Assembly (NCBI GenBank): GCA_024867545.1
Contig: JANFNE010000025.1
Coordinates: 558,001-622,000 of the forward strand
Origin: Phytopythium helicoides
Lineage: Eukaryota; Oomycota; Peronosporomycetes; Pythiales; Pythiaceae
Reading direction: 5' to 3'
DNA length: 64,000 nt
This document shows, piece after piece, positions 33,237-44,431 of this stretch. The notes under the pieces are model-generated. The model was not told the DNA's origin and made no database searches. It saw only the letters and a program-made list of their open reading frames with translations. A program made the position numbers and the translations under genes. Each line of letters starts with the position of its first letter. Position 1 is the stretch's first letter.

Positions 33237-34778
33237 ATGGCGCCGCTCGGCTACACGGAGGAGAGCACGGCGCGCGCGTCCGACGGCGCCGCCGTGCAGT
33301 TCCCGTCACCAGCGCACGCGTACGACGAGAAGGACGACCTGGACTCGCTCAAGGCGCAGCTGCAGCGCCGCAAGAAGCCCATCATCGCGGGGCCTCGCGC
33401 TGCTCTGCGTCGTCGTCGTCGGGCTCAGCATCGGGCTCGGCGTCAGCGGCGGCTCCGAGACGGCGACCACCCAGTCGGCCGAGGTGCGTTGGCTCTCTGC
33501 ATATCCCTGTCAACGAGGACCCGCGATCTGACGATGCGTGACGACCATCGGATGCCACGCAGGACACGGCGTCGTCCTCCGGCTCGGCATCGCACAGCGC
33601 CGTCGGAGACTCGAACGTCGTCGGCTCCGTGTCGGCGGGCAACGACGCCGACACAGGGATCGGCCAGCGCCTCGGCGTCCGCGTCCGGCAGCGCCGGGTG
33701 GGGCTCCGCCTCGGCCAGCGACTCGAGCGACAGCGTCGCGGGCGAGGCCGGCCTCGGCTCCTCCTCGGGCTGGTCCCTATCGAGTAATGGCAGCGCCGCG
33801 TCTTCTGCTTCTCAGTCTGCTGCGACTGACGCTCCGTCTGCTGCTCCTGCTGCCACAGACACGTCGACGCCTACCCCCACGCCCGTCAGCCTCAGCTTCG
33901 GCCTCTGCGTCGTCGGACGGCGAGGTGCTCGGCTACAGCATCGTCGACTTCGACTGGACGGATGCGTCCAACTGGGAGTACGCCAGCGGCGGATCCTGTG
34001 TCCTCCAGCATGGTCACCAGCAGCGGTATCACGCTCACGCCGGACAACAGCGATGAGCCCATTCGCACGATCACGGGTTGGAGCGGCGAGAAGATCGTCT
34101 ACATCGAGTGGGAGCGCACGTCCACGAGCGACACCAACATCTGGATGCTCAACACAAAGCTTGAGGACCAGTTTGCGTCTAACAACGGCTGGCCGTACTG
34201 GGGTGAGATCGATCTCTTCGAGATGTTCACGCAGGACGCCATCACCTACCCGGCGTACGACTTCAGTGGCTTTGGCAGCTTCTCGTCTGTGAGCAGCTAC
34301 GGACAGCTCACCATGCACATGGGACCGGCTACCGCTAACGGCGACCCGTGCTACTGCCCTTCGAGCGCTTCCAAGAGCTCGTGGTACCAGAACACGGAGC
34401 CCATGACCTCTGGCTGCACGGCCCAGTTCTCCAACGATGCGAGCAACTCGATTGCTGCCTGTTTGGGGCACTGATGGAACCGGCCAGTACATCCAGCTGA
34501 TCCAGAAGCCGACCATCACCAAGGGCGGCAAGCTCAATGGCGTTGACACCTACGATATCTCTACTGGTAGCGGTGGTGTTACCTCCAAGATCTACAACAA
34601 CGCTGATTTGTTCTGGGGTGTGGATGCATCGGACTCGTGCGCCTCGGCCGGAGGCCACAACGCCGACACTGGTTTCCCGTTCTTCGAGAGCTTCCGCATC
34701 ATCCTCGAGGAGCAGAAGAAGGGTGACTCGAGCGCTTCCTTCACGGTCACGGATATCAAGATCTTCACGCCGAACTAA
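33237..34778 (+). CDS. Membrane-anchored GH16-like glycoside hydrolase
   Basis: The cytosolic N-terminus (MAPLGYTEESTARASDG) and basic LQRRKKPII precede a membrane helix (LALLCVVVVGLSIGLG), giving a type II anchor. A Ser/Ala linker of about 100 residues and a short Thr-Pro tract follow, then a hydrolase domain. GWPYWGEIDLFEMF carries the GH16 ExDxxE catalytic motif, with SGLDG-free jelly-roll-like strands around it and paired Cys residues. The substrate would be a cell-wall beta-glucan. One intron lies at about 33484-33562. Keeping one protein requires about five one-base frame changes, near 33391, 33658, 33875, 33990 and 34461, all of the same sense (one extra base). Either the region is badly assembled or the gene is decaying; family residues around each site are otherwise well preserved. 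Confidence 0.75.
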
Positions 34779-34987
34779 ACTAAAGCTTTCAACAGCGGGT
34801 TTTGGGTGGGGGAATATATGACGCGACGCGAGTTGTGAGGTGTAGTTTGTTGCTGTTGCTATCGATGGTAAAGGGCAACCGACCTTACGATCGCAGTGAG
34901 GGTGGTGCCAAATACATTCTGCTTCCAGTTTTGACTAAATGGAAGTACGATCCTATCACTTTCAAATGTCGAGGTATTGTTTTGTCT

Positions 34988-37432
34988 TTATACCTCTTCG
35001 TGTATAATCGATGGAAACTGCGAATATCTGCAGGAATCCCCACATGTACAAGTAAACTCTTGAACGCCACACGATTGTGACTCTAATGCGGAAGCTGCTA
35101 GTGATACTGTAGGCTGAATGGTATGGCCCAAGTGGCATCGACGAACACAGTAGCGGCAAAGCGGACCAGAGGAGCAAGAACGGCAGCTCAAGAATACCCC
35201 GAATGGAGTCATAGCACGTGATTGGGAACGTTGGCACACACTGCTAGCGTCTATGGAGCAGCAGGAGCACGAATGAGCAAGATAGAAATACAATAAAAAA
35301 AATTGATGAATCTTACGTCTTGTGATATCGCTGGGCTTGGAGCTGTTTGGTAGCGCTGAAAGAATACGACCGAGTGGGAACTTCCGCCATCGATCCATTT
35401 TCCCCGCTACAGTCAACAACATTATATGACAACATTAGACATGGTGAGAATAGCTATCCATGAGCACACTTACAAGTCCGAAACAATCCAAAAGCGTGGT
35501 GTGCTCCGATGGACAGTTGAGTCAGAAACCCGCTTCCCATTTGCAGCGTCACTGGTGTTTCCACTTTCCACGGCACAAACGTTGTCCTTGTGTCTGCTCG
35601 ACCAGTTTTCTTCCCACCAGCGTCACCCCATGCCAGTACCTCTCCATCACCTTTTCGGAGAGTAGGAGAGTAGTGCAAATGAGCTGATAGAAGTAAGTCA
35701 CGAAACATAAAGAAATTCACGTACTTGTGAGGGCGGCAGAATAGCGCGCACCAGCTCCAATGCTAGCAACGGAGACGCCTACCAGCTCGTCAATAATCAT
35801 TGGCATATCAACGAAGCTTACTTCGAGCATTGCAATTCCTAGCTGACCAAATTCGTTACCCCCGAAAGCATACACAAATGTAGGCGCACCAGCGCCCCCA
35901 CCAGCGCCACAAAGTACCAGTGTGTGATTTGCTCCAGCTGCACATTGGGTGGCGCCGAGGCCACGAAAGAATGTTAGCTCACGAGGGACTGGAACACTTG
36001 TAGCTGTGGTCCAGCCCATTCCAAGTCGACCTAGCGTGCAGTTTCCCCACGCAAACACAATCGAGTAGATCGCTGACTCTATGGTACTGTCAGTTCGAGG
36101 AAGAAAAACCCCAACAGAATGGGTTTGACCAGCTGAAACGTGGACTGGAACCAAATGAGTGAGCGCTTCAATGCGGGCTGGACTGGGCACTACTGAGTCA
36201 GTGTGGCCAAGACCCAATTGACCGTTCGAGTTTCTCCCCCAACCAAAGAGGTGTCCGGAGGATGAGGTGGCGATGACGAAGTGATCTCCCGCCGCCAACA
36301 AATCAATAGCATGCCCTTGCAATCCAGTGATAAGTCGCGGGATATAGTTCACAGCAATAGGAATCCGTTTTGGGGCATCTGCGTTCTCTTCATCATGTTG
36401 GTTATTGTTATTAACTGTGGACGCATCCACTTCAGCATCGCCGGGTGACAAATCAGTGCCAGGCACACCGTCAGTACCAGGAGTCTCTTCAATTTGAATG
36501 TCTGAATCGTTTTTCGACTCACCAACTTCATACCCGAGCTGCCCAAACAAATGCGCTCCCCACGAGTAGACTTGCCCACACTCTATGCAATCACAACATG
36601 TCAGCGATCGGTGGCCCGTTGAGCTTTTTACCAACCTCACCATCTATCGCGTACGCCGCATAATGACTGGCGAACACAGACACAAAGCGCGACTCTGTTT
36701 TCTTCGGAGGTAACAATTTACATCCGCAATTTCTTCGCTCTCTTCGCTTGCAAACTCTTTGCCACCGACTTGTCTACCTTTTACCTCTTTTGGACCCCAC
36801 ATCCCACACCCATCTTGTGCAGGAAATAATCGACCCGACTGATACAACTTGTCGTCATCTAGCCAAGTGCACTCAGGTAAGCAAAAGATACACCAGCTTG
36901 CATTTCAGCTAAACAACCTCGTACATGTCAAAAACACGCTTAACCGATTACCAGCAGCAGCACAATGCACGTTATCGCGTCGAAAGAATGCCAGTGGAGC
37001 CATTGGTGAAGACTGGACAGTGTTGTTTCGTGCTAGCGCACCATCGATGGACCCATACCCCCAGGACACAGGCCGAGAGTACCGTGTTGATGCATTTGCA
37101 GCCATCAGTACTGTTGCTGCCAATCGATAAGCTTCACCGACCCGAACACCACCAAGAACTGGATCCAGTACATGGTTGACAGGATATCCCTCGTCAGCCA
37201 AAAAGCGTGCTGTTTGGTGGTACTTTGGTTTGCGCACAATCTTTTTCTGCTTCGGGGGGTCGTTTCTGTTAGTGCTCTTGCTGTTCCCGTCATCAACTGA
37301 GCTGGTTGGAGCAGCAGGTGTAGATACGACTACAGGCGTGACGATTTCAGTACGAGACTGACTCAGTGTGGTACGTCCAGCAATCGAGGGTGAGGTCGTT
37401 GCTACTCTTCGTGCTGGGCTTCGTTGGTGCAT
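34988..37432 (-). CDS. RCC1-repeat protein with UBR-like Cys/His-rich tail
   Basis: RCC1 blades form beta-propellers that bind proteins or membranes. From the ATG at 37432 come a Ser/Thr-rich N-terminus and a first blade (VSWGYGSIDGALARNN). Further exons carry blades such as CGQVYSWGAHLFGQLGYEVG, HLFGWGRNSNGQLGLGH, VFAWGNCTLGRLGMGW, FVYAFGGNEFGQLGI and GEVLAWGDAGGKK. The last exon (after an intron ending near 35240) has CRSCSSGPLCRYCVRRCHLG, HTIQ and FTCTCGDSCR, a pattern like UBR or related E3-ligase zinc boxes. Splice phases were checked at four junctions and fit (for example donor GTACGT at about 35725). The combination suggests a ubiquitin-pathway adaptor, but this is inference. Confidence 0.75.
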
Positions 37433-37479
37433 TGTGTGACTTTCTGCTGAGGGGGCACTTTCAATCCAACTATTCCTGG

Positions 37480-38626
37480 CTAGTGATTTTGGGAGATCAG
37501 CGCGATCTGAGCAACTGGCGCGAGGGACTGTCGCGGAATTTCAAGTTCGGGAGATCGAGCTCGCAGTGTTCGTACATCATAGATGAGTGTGTAGAGCGAC
37601 AGTAGGGTGTGGAAAAGCTGCGCAAAGCCGAGAGTCAACCCAATGATTGCCGCGATATTGTGGTGCAGCTCGATTTTTTCGAGTAATCTGGGGCGGCACC
37701 ATGTTGCGTTGGCTTTGGGGCACACCGAGGTACTTGTGCTGCTTGAGTTAGAGCTCGAAGTCTCTGTGCAAGATGTGCAATACTTTCCGGTAGAAGCATG
37801 GTTTGTCCGTCGAATAATACTCAAGAGAGTTGCGTCCCATAGTGCGTTCGGTGACGAGAGAGCTGTGTATCCGCAGCATTTCAGAGTCTCTGTATGCTTT
37901 GCCATTCGTTCGTGTTCGCTGTTGCCTGCCCCAAAATATTAGCTGCCAACTTTTGCTCAAGCTTGAACGCACTGGTAGAATACGAAGACACTGATTCACT
38001 TGCACTTGAAGCTGCATTTTCAACCATTAGCGAAAGCACTCCTCCTGTAATTGCTGCAATTCCCCCAACGAGGCTAAATACCACAACCTATCGTGATATC
38101 GAAAACGCTGATTAGCCACATGCCACAGATTCTCTCAATTACATCAACGGCAAGCTTACGCTGCAAGAACATAGTTGCGTCGACCCTCGGTAACGCACTC
38201 GCGCTGACGTTGAAGCCCTACGAGACTCGCGATGGAGACAAACACAATCCCTAGCGCCGCCAGAGACACAATGTAGACAGAATCTGGTGGCGCTACAGCA
38301 CCATCGGCTTCGAAGAAGCGAAGGTAAAGTCCGTAGCATAATACACAGAGCCCAGCAAAGATGGCGATAACATCCCAGACGTACAAGTAGAGTTTGCTCA
38401 ATGTCACACACAATGTGTGACGAAGGAGATCGCCGTACAGCATGCGGCGGCGCCGATCAATCCGGTCATGATGGATACGAATATCATCGACCGAGAGTAT
38501 GTGCGATTTCTTGGTTGCGTCAGGTAGACCAGCTGAGTTTATGGATGGCCCTTCATCTCGGATCTCCTGTACCTCGACGCAATGGGAGGAAACGTGTTCG
38601 CTCTGGTCGTTGGTTGAAGCAGCCAT
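37480..38626 (-). CDS. Tetraspanin
   Basis: Four membrane segments in the order TM1 (VWDVIAIFAGLCVLCYGLYL), TM2 (SVYIVSLAALGIVFVSIASL), TM3 (VFSLVGGIAAITGGVLSLMV) and TM4 (NIAAIIGLTLGFAQLFHTLL). Between TM3 and TM4 is a large loop with the diagnostic CCG motif (LKCCGYTAL) and further Cys residues (YCTSCT, VCPK, TWC). The ATG at 38626 gives a ~65-residue cytosolic N-terminus, long for the family. An intron starts with GTAAGC at about 38155. The frame changes by one base close to the CCG motif (about 37885-37895), and the junction before TM3 is also uncertain. It lies between two RCC1 genes on the same strand. Confidence 0.82.
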
Positions 38627-38826
38627 GAAGAGAACACAACTGTATGGAGATACTTGCGAGCAACGAGGGAAAATGCGGAATGAGCTCGCTGCATCCTTCC
38701 GTTATGCTTGTCTGTGGCAGTTCAAGTCTATTTCTCGCTACATCAATGATGCCATTGGAATTTGTCCATTCCTATTTTGATACCGTACACATGCACCTTG
38801 AAGCATCGCAATGCTGTCGCTGCTGC

Positions 38827-41800
38827 TCAGTAGTATTCGAGCTTCCTTGTGAGTGCGACAGTATGATGTGCACCACATGCTACTTGTGCGATTGAAAACT
38901 CGTTCAGCGATTCCACGCGGCGAATCTGTGCGTCTTGGATGTCGAGAGCCGCGCCGTTGCCCGCAGCTGTCGATCCCCATGTGTACAGTTTGCCGTCGTG
39001 AGTTGTCAATGCTGACGTGAACGTCCCACACGCAATTTGCCGAACCACTGGAACCCCATTCGGATTATTGATCCCGGAGTTGAAGCTTCCGACCGGAAGC
39101 CGAAGCTTTTGCGGTGTCAGCACAACCATGTCGTCTACAGACAAAAATGCGTCTCCAAGTTGCCCGGCTGCAGCATCACCCCATCCATAGAGAGCACCTC
39201 CATATGTACACGCGAGGGTATGATAGCTGCCGCAAGCAATAGAAGATACCGTAGATGCGGACGGCTCGCTCCCACGTGCTTCGACTGTCCACGGACCTTC
39301 AACACGCTGCGGAACAATGCAATTCTCTTTCGAATCATGGCCAAGTGCGCCAGAAGCCCCAAAGCCCCATGTGAACACTTCGCCGGTATCACTAAGTGCA
39401 CACGAGTGACACTCACCAGCATCAGCCTGCACAATAATGTGGCCTTCGAGTGCCTCAACCCGAACTGGTAGCTCTGCATCTGCTTCGGACCCAATCCCAA
39501 CCGCCCACCGAAGCCAGCTCCAAATGCGTATACTTCTCCGCTTCGAGTCACTACAAGCGTGTGCTCTCGCCCACAAGCAACTTGATAGGCAGCCTCCTTC
39601 AGCGCAACTACACGTGTAGGGAACAGGCAGCACTCCGAGTCGCCAGTGCCGAGGCGACCTGCTTCCGCCCAGCCAAATCCGTACAGATCACCATTAGCGA
39701 CCACGACCATCGTATGCTCACGGCCACACGAAACGTTCACAACCCCGCCAACATCAGCACCGACAGAGCTGATCAAGCTTGCAAAATAGGTCACAAGAGT
39801 CGGCTCAGGTAGCGTTTCCTGAGATCCATGGCCCAATCGACCGCACTCGCCGTATCCAAACGTGTACAGCTGGCGATCGTGAGTCACAAGTGCCGTGTGT
39901 CGATATCCGCACGCGACAGAGACAACGCGACGCAATGGAGCAGGGACTCGGAGAAAAGTGACATCGTCCGACTCCCGATCATCGACATCCTTCATTGTAG
40001 CCGAGAGGCGACCTTCTTCGTCCAATGAAAGACCAAATCGTTTACCCCACAGGAACGCAGCGCCTGGAACCGAGGTGTCTGGGCCGAGTTCGGTCGCCCT
40101 GATCAGTTTAGATGACTGGAGACTGCCGCTATTCCTCATGAGAAGTGTACCAGGCACCTCCCAACACTCATTCGGACCTGAAGTTGGTGGTAAAAGAAAA
40201 GACTCAATAAACCAGAGAGCGTCGACATGACCACCAGATCTGGTCGTCTTCTGTGGTCCAGTCGAATGAAGCCCGACAAAAGTGTTCTGAATTTTGGCCG
40301 AGATGGAAGAGTCAGATCCCATACTGCTGTTCGAATCGTAACGATCTGAACCGTCTCCAACAACTCGGCGATCTCCTTGTTCGAGGGTGGCAGATTGGAC
40401 GCGACGACTTCCCAACAAAACTGCTTTCATCGATGCAACCGCGACAGGATCGCGGTGCCTTGCCTCCACACGACGACAATACGCATCAACTGCTGCCATC
40501 ACGCCGACCCAAACACTCCGATCTTGCTCGCTCTGCAACCGAGCTCGAAGGGACAGCGCTTGATACGGTTTTTCTACTGCAGGAGTAGAAAAAGTGTGGT
40601 GAAGATCGTCTAGAGAGGTCGCAAATTGAAGCGAAAACACTGGATGCGACGATCCATTCCTCACAAACTGGGCCAGATTTGCCGGCCGGTAGAAGAATCG
40701 TACTGTCTCTAAAAGACTCTCACACTTTGATATTTCCGTTGGGAAGTCGTTGCCCGTGCACATGAGCTCTAAGCATTGTAGAGCAACCTTGTATTCGATC
40801 GGAAAAAGCGCAGTGCTGGTCGAAAGAATTTTCCGTGCTCGCTGACAGCTCTCGTAGGCAGATACTCGATGCTCGGGTGTTGGCGAAACTGAGACATTTC
40901 TGAAAGCCTCGGCAAGGTGAGCACGAACACTAGCTTTATCTTCCCAGAAACTCATGGCAGTTTCCAGCGCAGAGCTTTGATCAAGCAGTATTTGTGATCG
41001 GAACTCACGAGCCTGCCTTTGGTAATATTGCAGCCAGGATCCCCCGTCTTCCTTTGACATGGAGCTTGTGTTGACCTGCTCAAACTGAATCCGGAAGAAC
41101 TGCAGGTAGCTCCATAAATATGCGTGATCAATACCACTGATGTCCTGAACCGCAGCCTCCTCATCGTCAAACGCAACGTCATTTGCACTTCGCATGAAAG
41201 GAACCGACAAAAACCGATTTTCGTGAACATCGGGGAGCACTGATTCAGAAAGTCGAGCCCCTAGCTTCTTCAATAGACAGGAGAATAACACAGATGGGTT
41301 GGTCTTCAGAAGCTGCCGATATCTGTCGAGCGACCGCGTTTCCTCAAATAAATGGGAATCCATGGAGAAACTGCCAGCAAAGGAGCCCAACGCGTACCAG
41401 ATTGGTGCGTCAACATGCCAGAACTGGTCACCGATACACTCTCGAATTGGACATGACGCGCCAGGCAAGTCACTGTGGAACAAACCATGAATGATAGAGT
41501 CGATAAATTTGACCGTGCGCGTCTTGCGCGATTTCCAGCGGCTCTGAATCTTGACGTCATCACTGAACATGCGGTATCGGAAGAGCGTTTTCGCGAGACG
41601 GCTCACAATTTCTGCGGCAACCATGATTCGCATCCCATGCTGCCGGTGTTCGTCCAGATAATGGAAAACAAGCGGCAAAAAGCACATATTTACACCTTCT
41701 TCTCGCATCACACGCCGTAAGTGCAGAGCATCAATGATGTAAGTTCCCTTGTTGTCAATCTCCTCTTCCGGGAGCGCAGTGGCCGCAAGGGATGACCGCC

Positions 41801-44140
41801 GGCGTCGAATAGCTGGGCGCTTCACGACATCTCGACTGACTGCTGAGTATGAATTCATCGAGCTGAACTCCAAGCTTCGTGGAGCTGAAAGCGTGGTATT
41901 AGACCGAACAAGTCGTTGATGCACTTGGTGAGGAAGAGTCTGTGAACGTAAGAACGACTTGTTGGTAGCTGTTGCTGATGGCACTACATCGCCGATTGTG
42001 ACCAGCTGCGATGTAAAGTCCTTGATATGCTGGACAAGGATAGTTTTCAACGAGTTCTCAAACTCATGTGACACAGCCATCCCTGGATCTTGTCTTAGCC
42101 TGCCGCTCCTACTTGACGACCCAGCCATCATTAGACTGAGTACGGCTTTGTTTTTCTTGAGCTCCTGCAAGCGGCGCACAAGTGGATGGATCTCGATTTG
42201 ACGCTTGAGAACAAATCCTTCCAACAAGTTTAGCGACACCTTCGATGTCTCGTCGTCTGCAGCAATTACAATATCCCCAATAAGGGGTATTGCGGCAGGA
42301 CTGCTCGATTTGAGCAAAAAACCTTTTGCCGCGTAGTTTTGCACGACAGATTGCACTGGGGCGTCCAGTTGATAGTATGAGATGTTGAGGTACGGAATTG
42401 ACTGGGACGGCTTGTCAGTTGTCAATTCCTTCAAGTCGGCCGCCGTGAGCGCTTCGATCATCGGTCGTCCTCCTGATCGGTTGGCTGGTGAACGAATCAG
42501 CATGCCGTGAACGAGCTTAGAGCGCAAAGAGTTGCATAGCACATCATCATAGCGAGAAGAGACTCGAACAAGAGTTGTTTCTTTGCGTCCAGGGATTTGA
42601 TGCACCCACAACTGTGGAAAATCTTGGTACGGAAAGCATCGAAGCATCTTGGAAGCCTTCATAGCCCCCGAGAGCTCTGCAACGTCGCGCTTATCGATGG
42701 GGACGATGTTGAACTTGTCTCCTTGTGGCTCGGCGTTTGCAAGAACGCGAATGCCGCGCACAGTGAACGTAGTTAGCAAGGAAAATGCAGGCAGACTCGC
42801 CACTGCGCTATCCGCAACACGATTGTCGGAAAGGTACAGTTCGATCATTGAGCGAAACCGCGCAAGGCTTGCGATCTCTTTCGCCAACCTCTTTTGCCCA
42901 TGATAGCTCTTCAATCCAAACTGAATGCGAAGGGTCTTGATTTTTAGTTCGTCGACGAACTCTAGTTTTGCCGCTTGGATATGACCAGTTAATGACGACA
43001 GTGATGACGAAGTCATGAGGGAATGTGTTGACCCTGGAGACTCGGTAAACATCGGGGATCTCTGATTGCTGCTTGTCGTGCTTGCGTTTGATGCGAGCGA
43101 CATGTCGCTTGCGGTACGTTGATATGGCTCTAAATGTGTAGAGTCCTCAGCCTTGAACGCGTGGGCGAAGAACATATCTGCAACAATCTCAGCAAACTGG
43201 TGAAATTGGAGCCACATCTACATATTTTGCAGTCAGGCACGCTATTAGCTATGCGTCGCGATAAAAAAACGTCTGGAGCAAAGCACCTTACCGCATACAG
43301 ACGCTTGAGCTTTCTCTGTCGAGTTGAAATAGGTTCGTTCGTGTCACGAAGCACACTGTAACATCAGGCATGGTAGTACGTGAGCCCTAACTTGCATTAT
43401 CTTTGTGGGCTTCAAAATGCGTACCGAAGACAGAATGCCCACTCATTGACCCAATCGCGCTCGGCCAGCGTCAGCACCAGATCTCTTCGCTGAGAGACCT
43501 CAAGCTGCAGCGTCCTCTGCAATGCCGCGACCCATGCGCGACGTCCGCCAGCGTTCTCGTCTGTAGATTGTAGCAGTTGCATCAGTACGGGACTCTTTCC
43601 GCAAACTAATACGCAATGCCTCACCCGCCACATCCAGCATGCAGTCCATCCACTCTTGCGCCGTCTCTGAGTTAGGAAACCCGACCGCGCACGTATCGTT
43701 GCCATTGCGGATCTCAAAAAAGTAGTATCCATGCGCGTTGGCGATCACGGGCGAGATATCCGACTGATACAATTCCGCACCCACGGGTCCACATCAGCGA
43801 GTCGCCCTCCACATCTCTCGAAAAAAAACACATGCCCACCTTTACGAGATCAATCTCCTTGGTCCTCGGCCTGCTCTCCACCAGAGATGGGTCCATCAGC
43901 CCACCTCCCACCTCGTACTAGCGCAGAAAAGCACACGCACGCGTCTGGCTTCTTCTTGTAGCGCAAGTACCCGTCGCTCGTGACCACCGCCGGCCTGCCG
44001 CCACACCCACACCGTCAGCCGCTCGTCACCCGCGCCAGAGCCGCCAGCCAGCCGCACCGACTGTGCCACTGCCGCAGAAACCCCGCGTTGCGCTTCCAGA
44101 GCGTCCCGCGCAGCCGCGGCGCCTGCTCCCGCGCCGCCAT
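38827..44140 (-). CDS. Large PH / CLU-like / RCC1 protein
   Basis: From the ATG at 44140 (MAAREQAPRL) a PH domain is split over several short exons: GTLWKRNAGFLRQWHS, then YYFFEIRNGN and NSETAQEWMDCMLDV. The main exon (43217 down) is over 1,200 codons. It has a Ser/Thr linker and, near 41700, a stretch similar to the CLU central region (LRRVMREEGVNMCFLPLVFH), which also appears in CLUH/eIF3-associated proteins. At its end are RCC1 blades (GEVYAFGAGFGGRLGLG, YTFGYGECGRLGHGSQ, YGFGWAEAGRLGTGD). The blades continue in another frame from about 39500 to 38827 (EVFTWGFGASGALGHDS, LYGWGDAAAGQLGDAF, LYTWGSTAAGNGA); one missing G in GGGT explains it. A further one-base change lies in the PH part near 44056. 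Total length is about 1,650 residues. A membrane-recruited propeller scaffold is inferred. Confidence 0.75.
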
Positions 44141-44431
44141 CGCCTCGCCAGCCTCTCGCGCCCGCCAACCGCTCGCGGTGGTCGCGTCGAGTCGCCTAAT
44201 GCGCGTGCAGGCGGCAGCAGGGCGGACCGACCGCCTGTCTCGTCGCCGCCGCGCGCCTTCTTCGTGCGATTGCAGATCGACGGGAAGCGATCGGCAACGA
44301 GGGACACGAGGGACGTTGAAGCGACGTTCGCGCAACGCGAGACTCAGAAATCACTCCGATCAGAATCCGATGGGTATTTTCAAATCAAAAAATCAACCGA
44401 CCGCCTTTCTCCTCCTTGCAAGCCGCCGATA

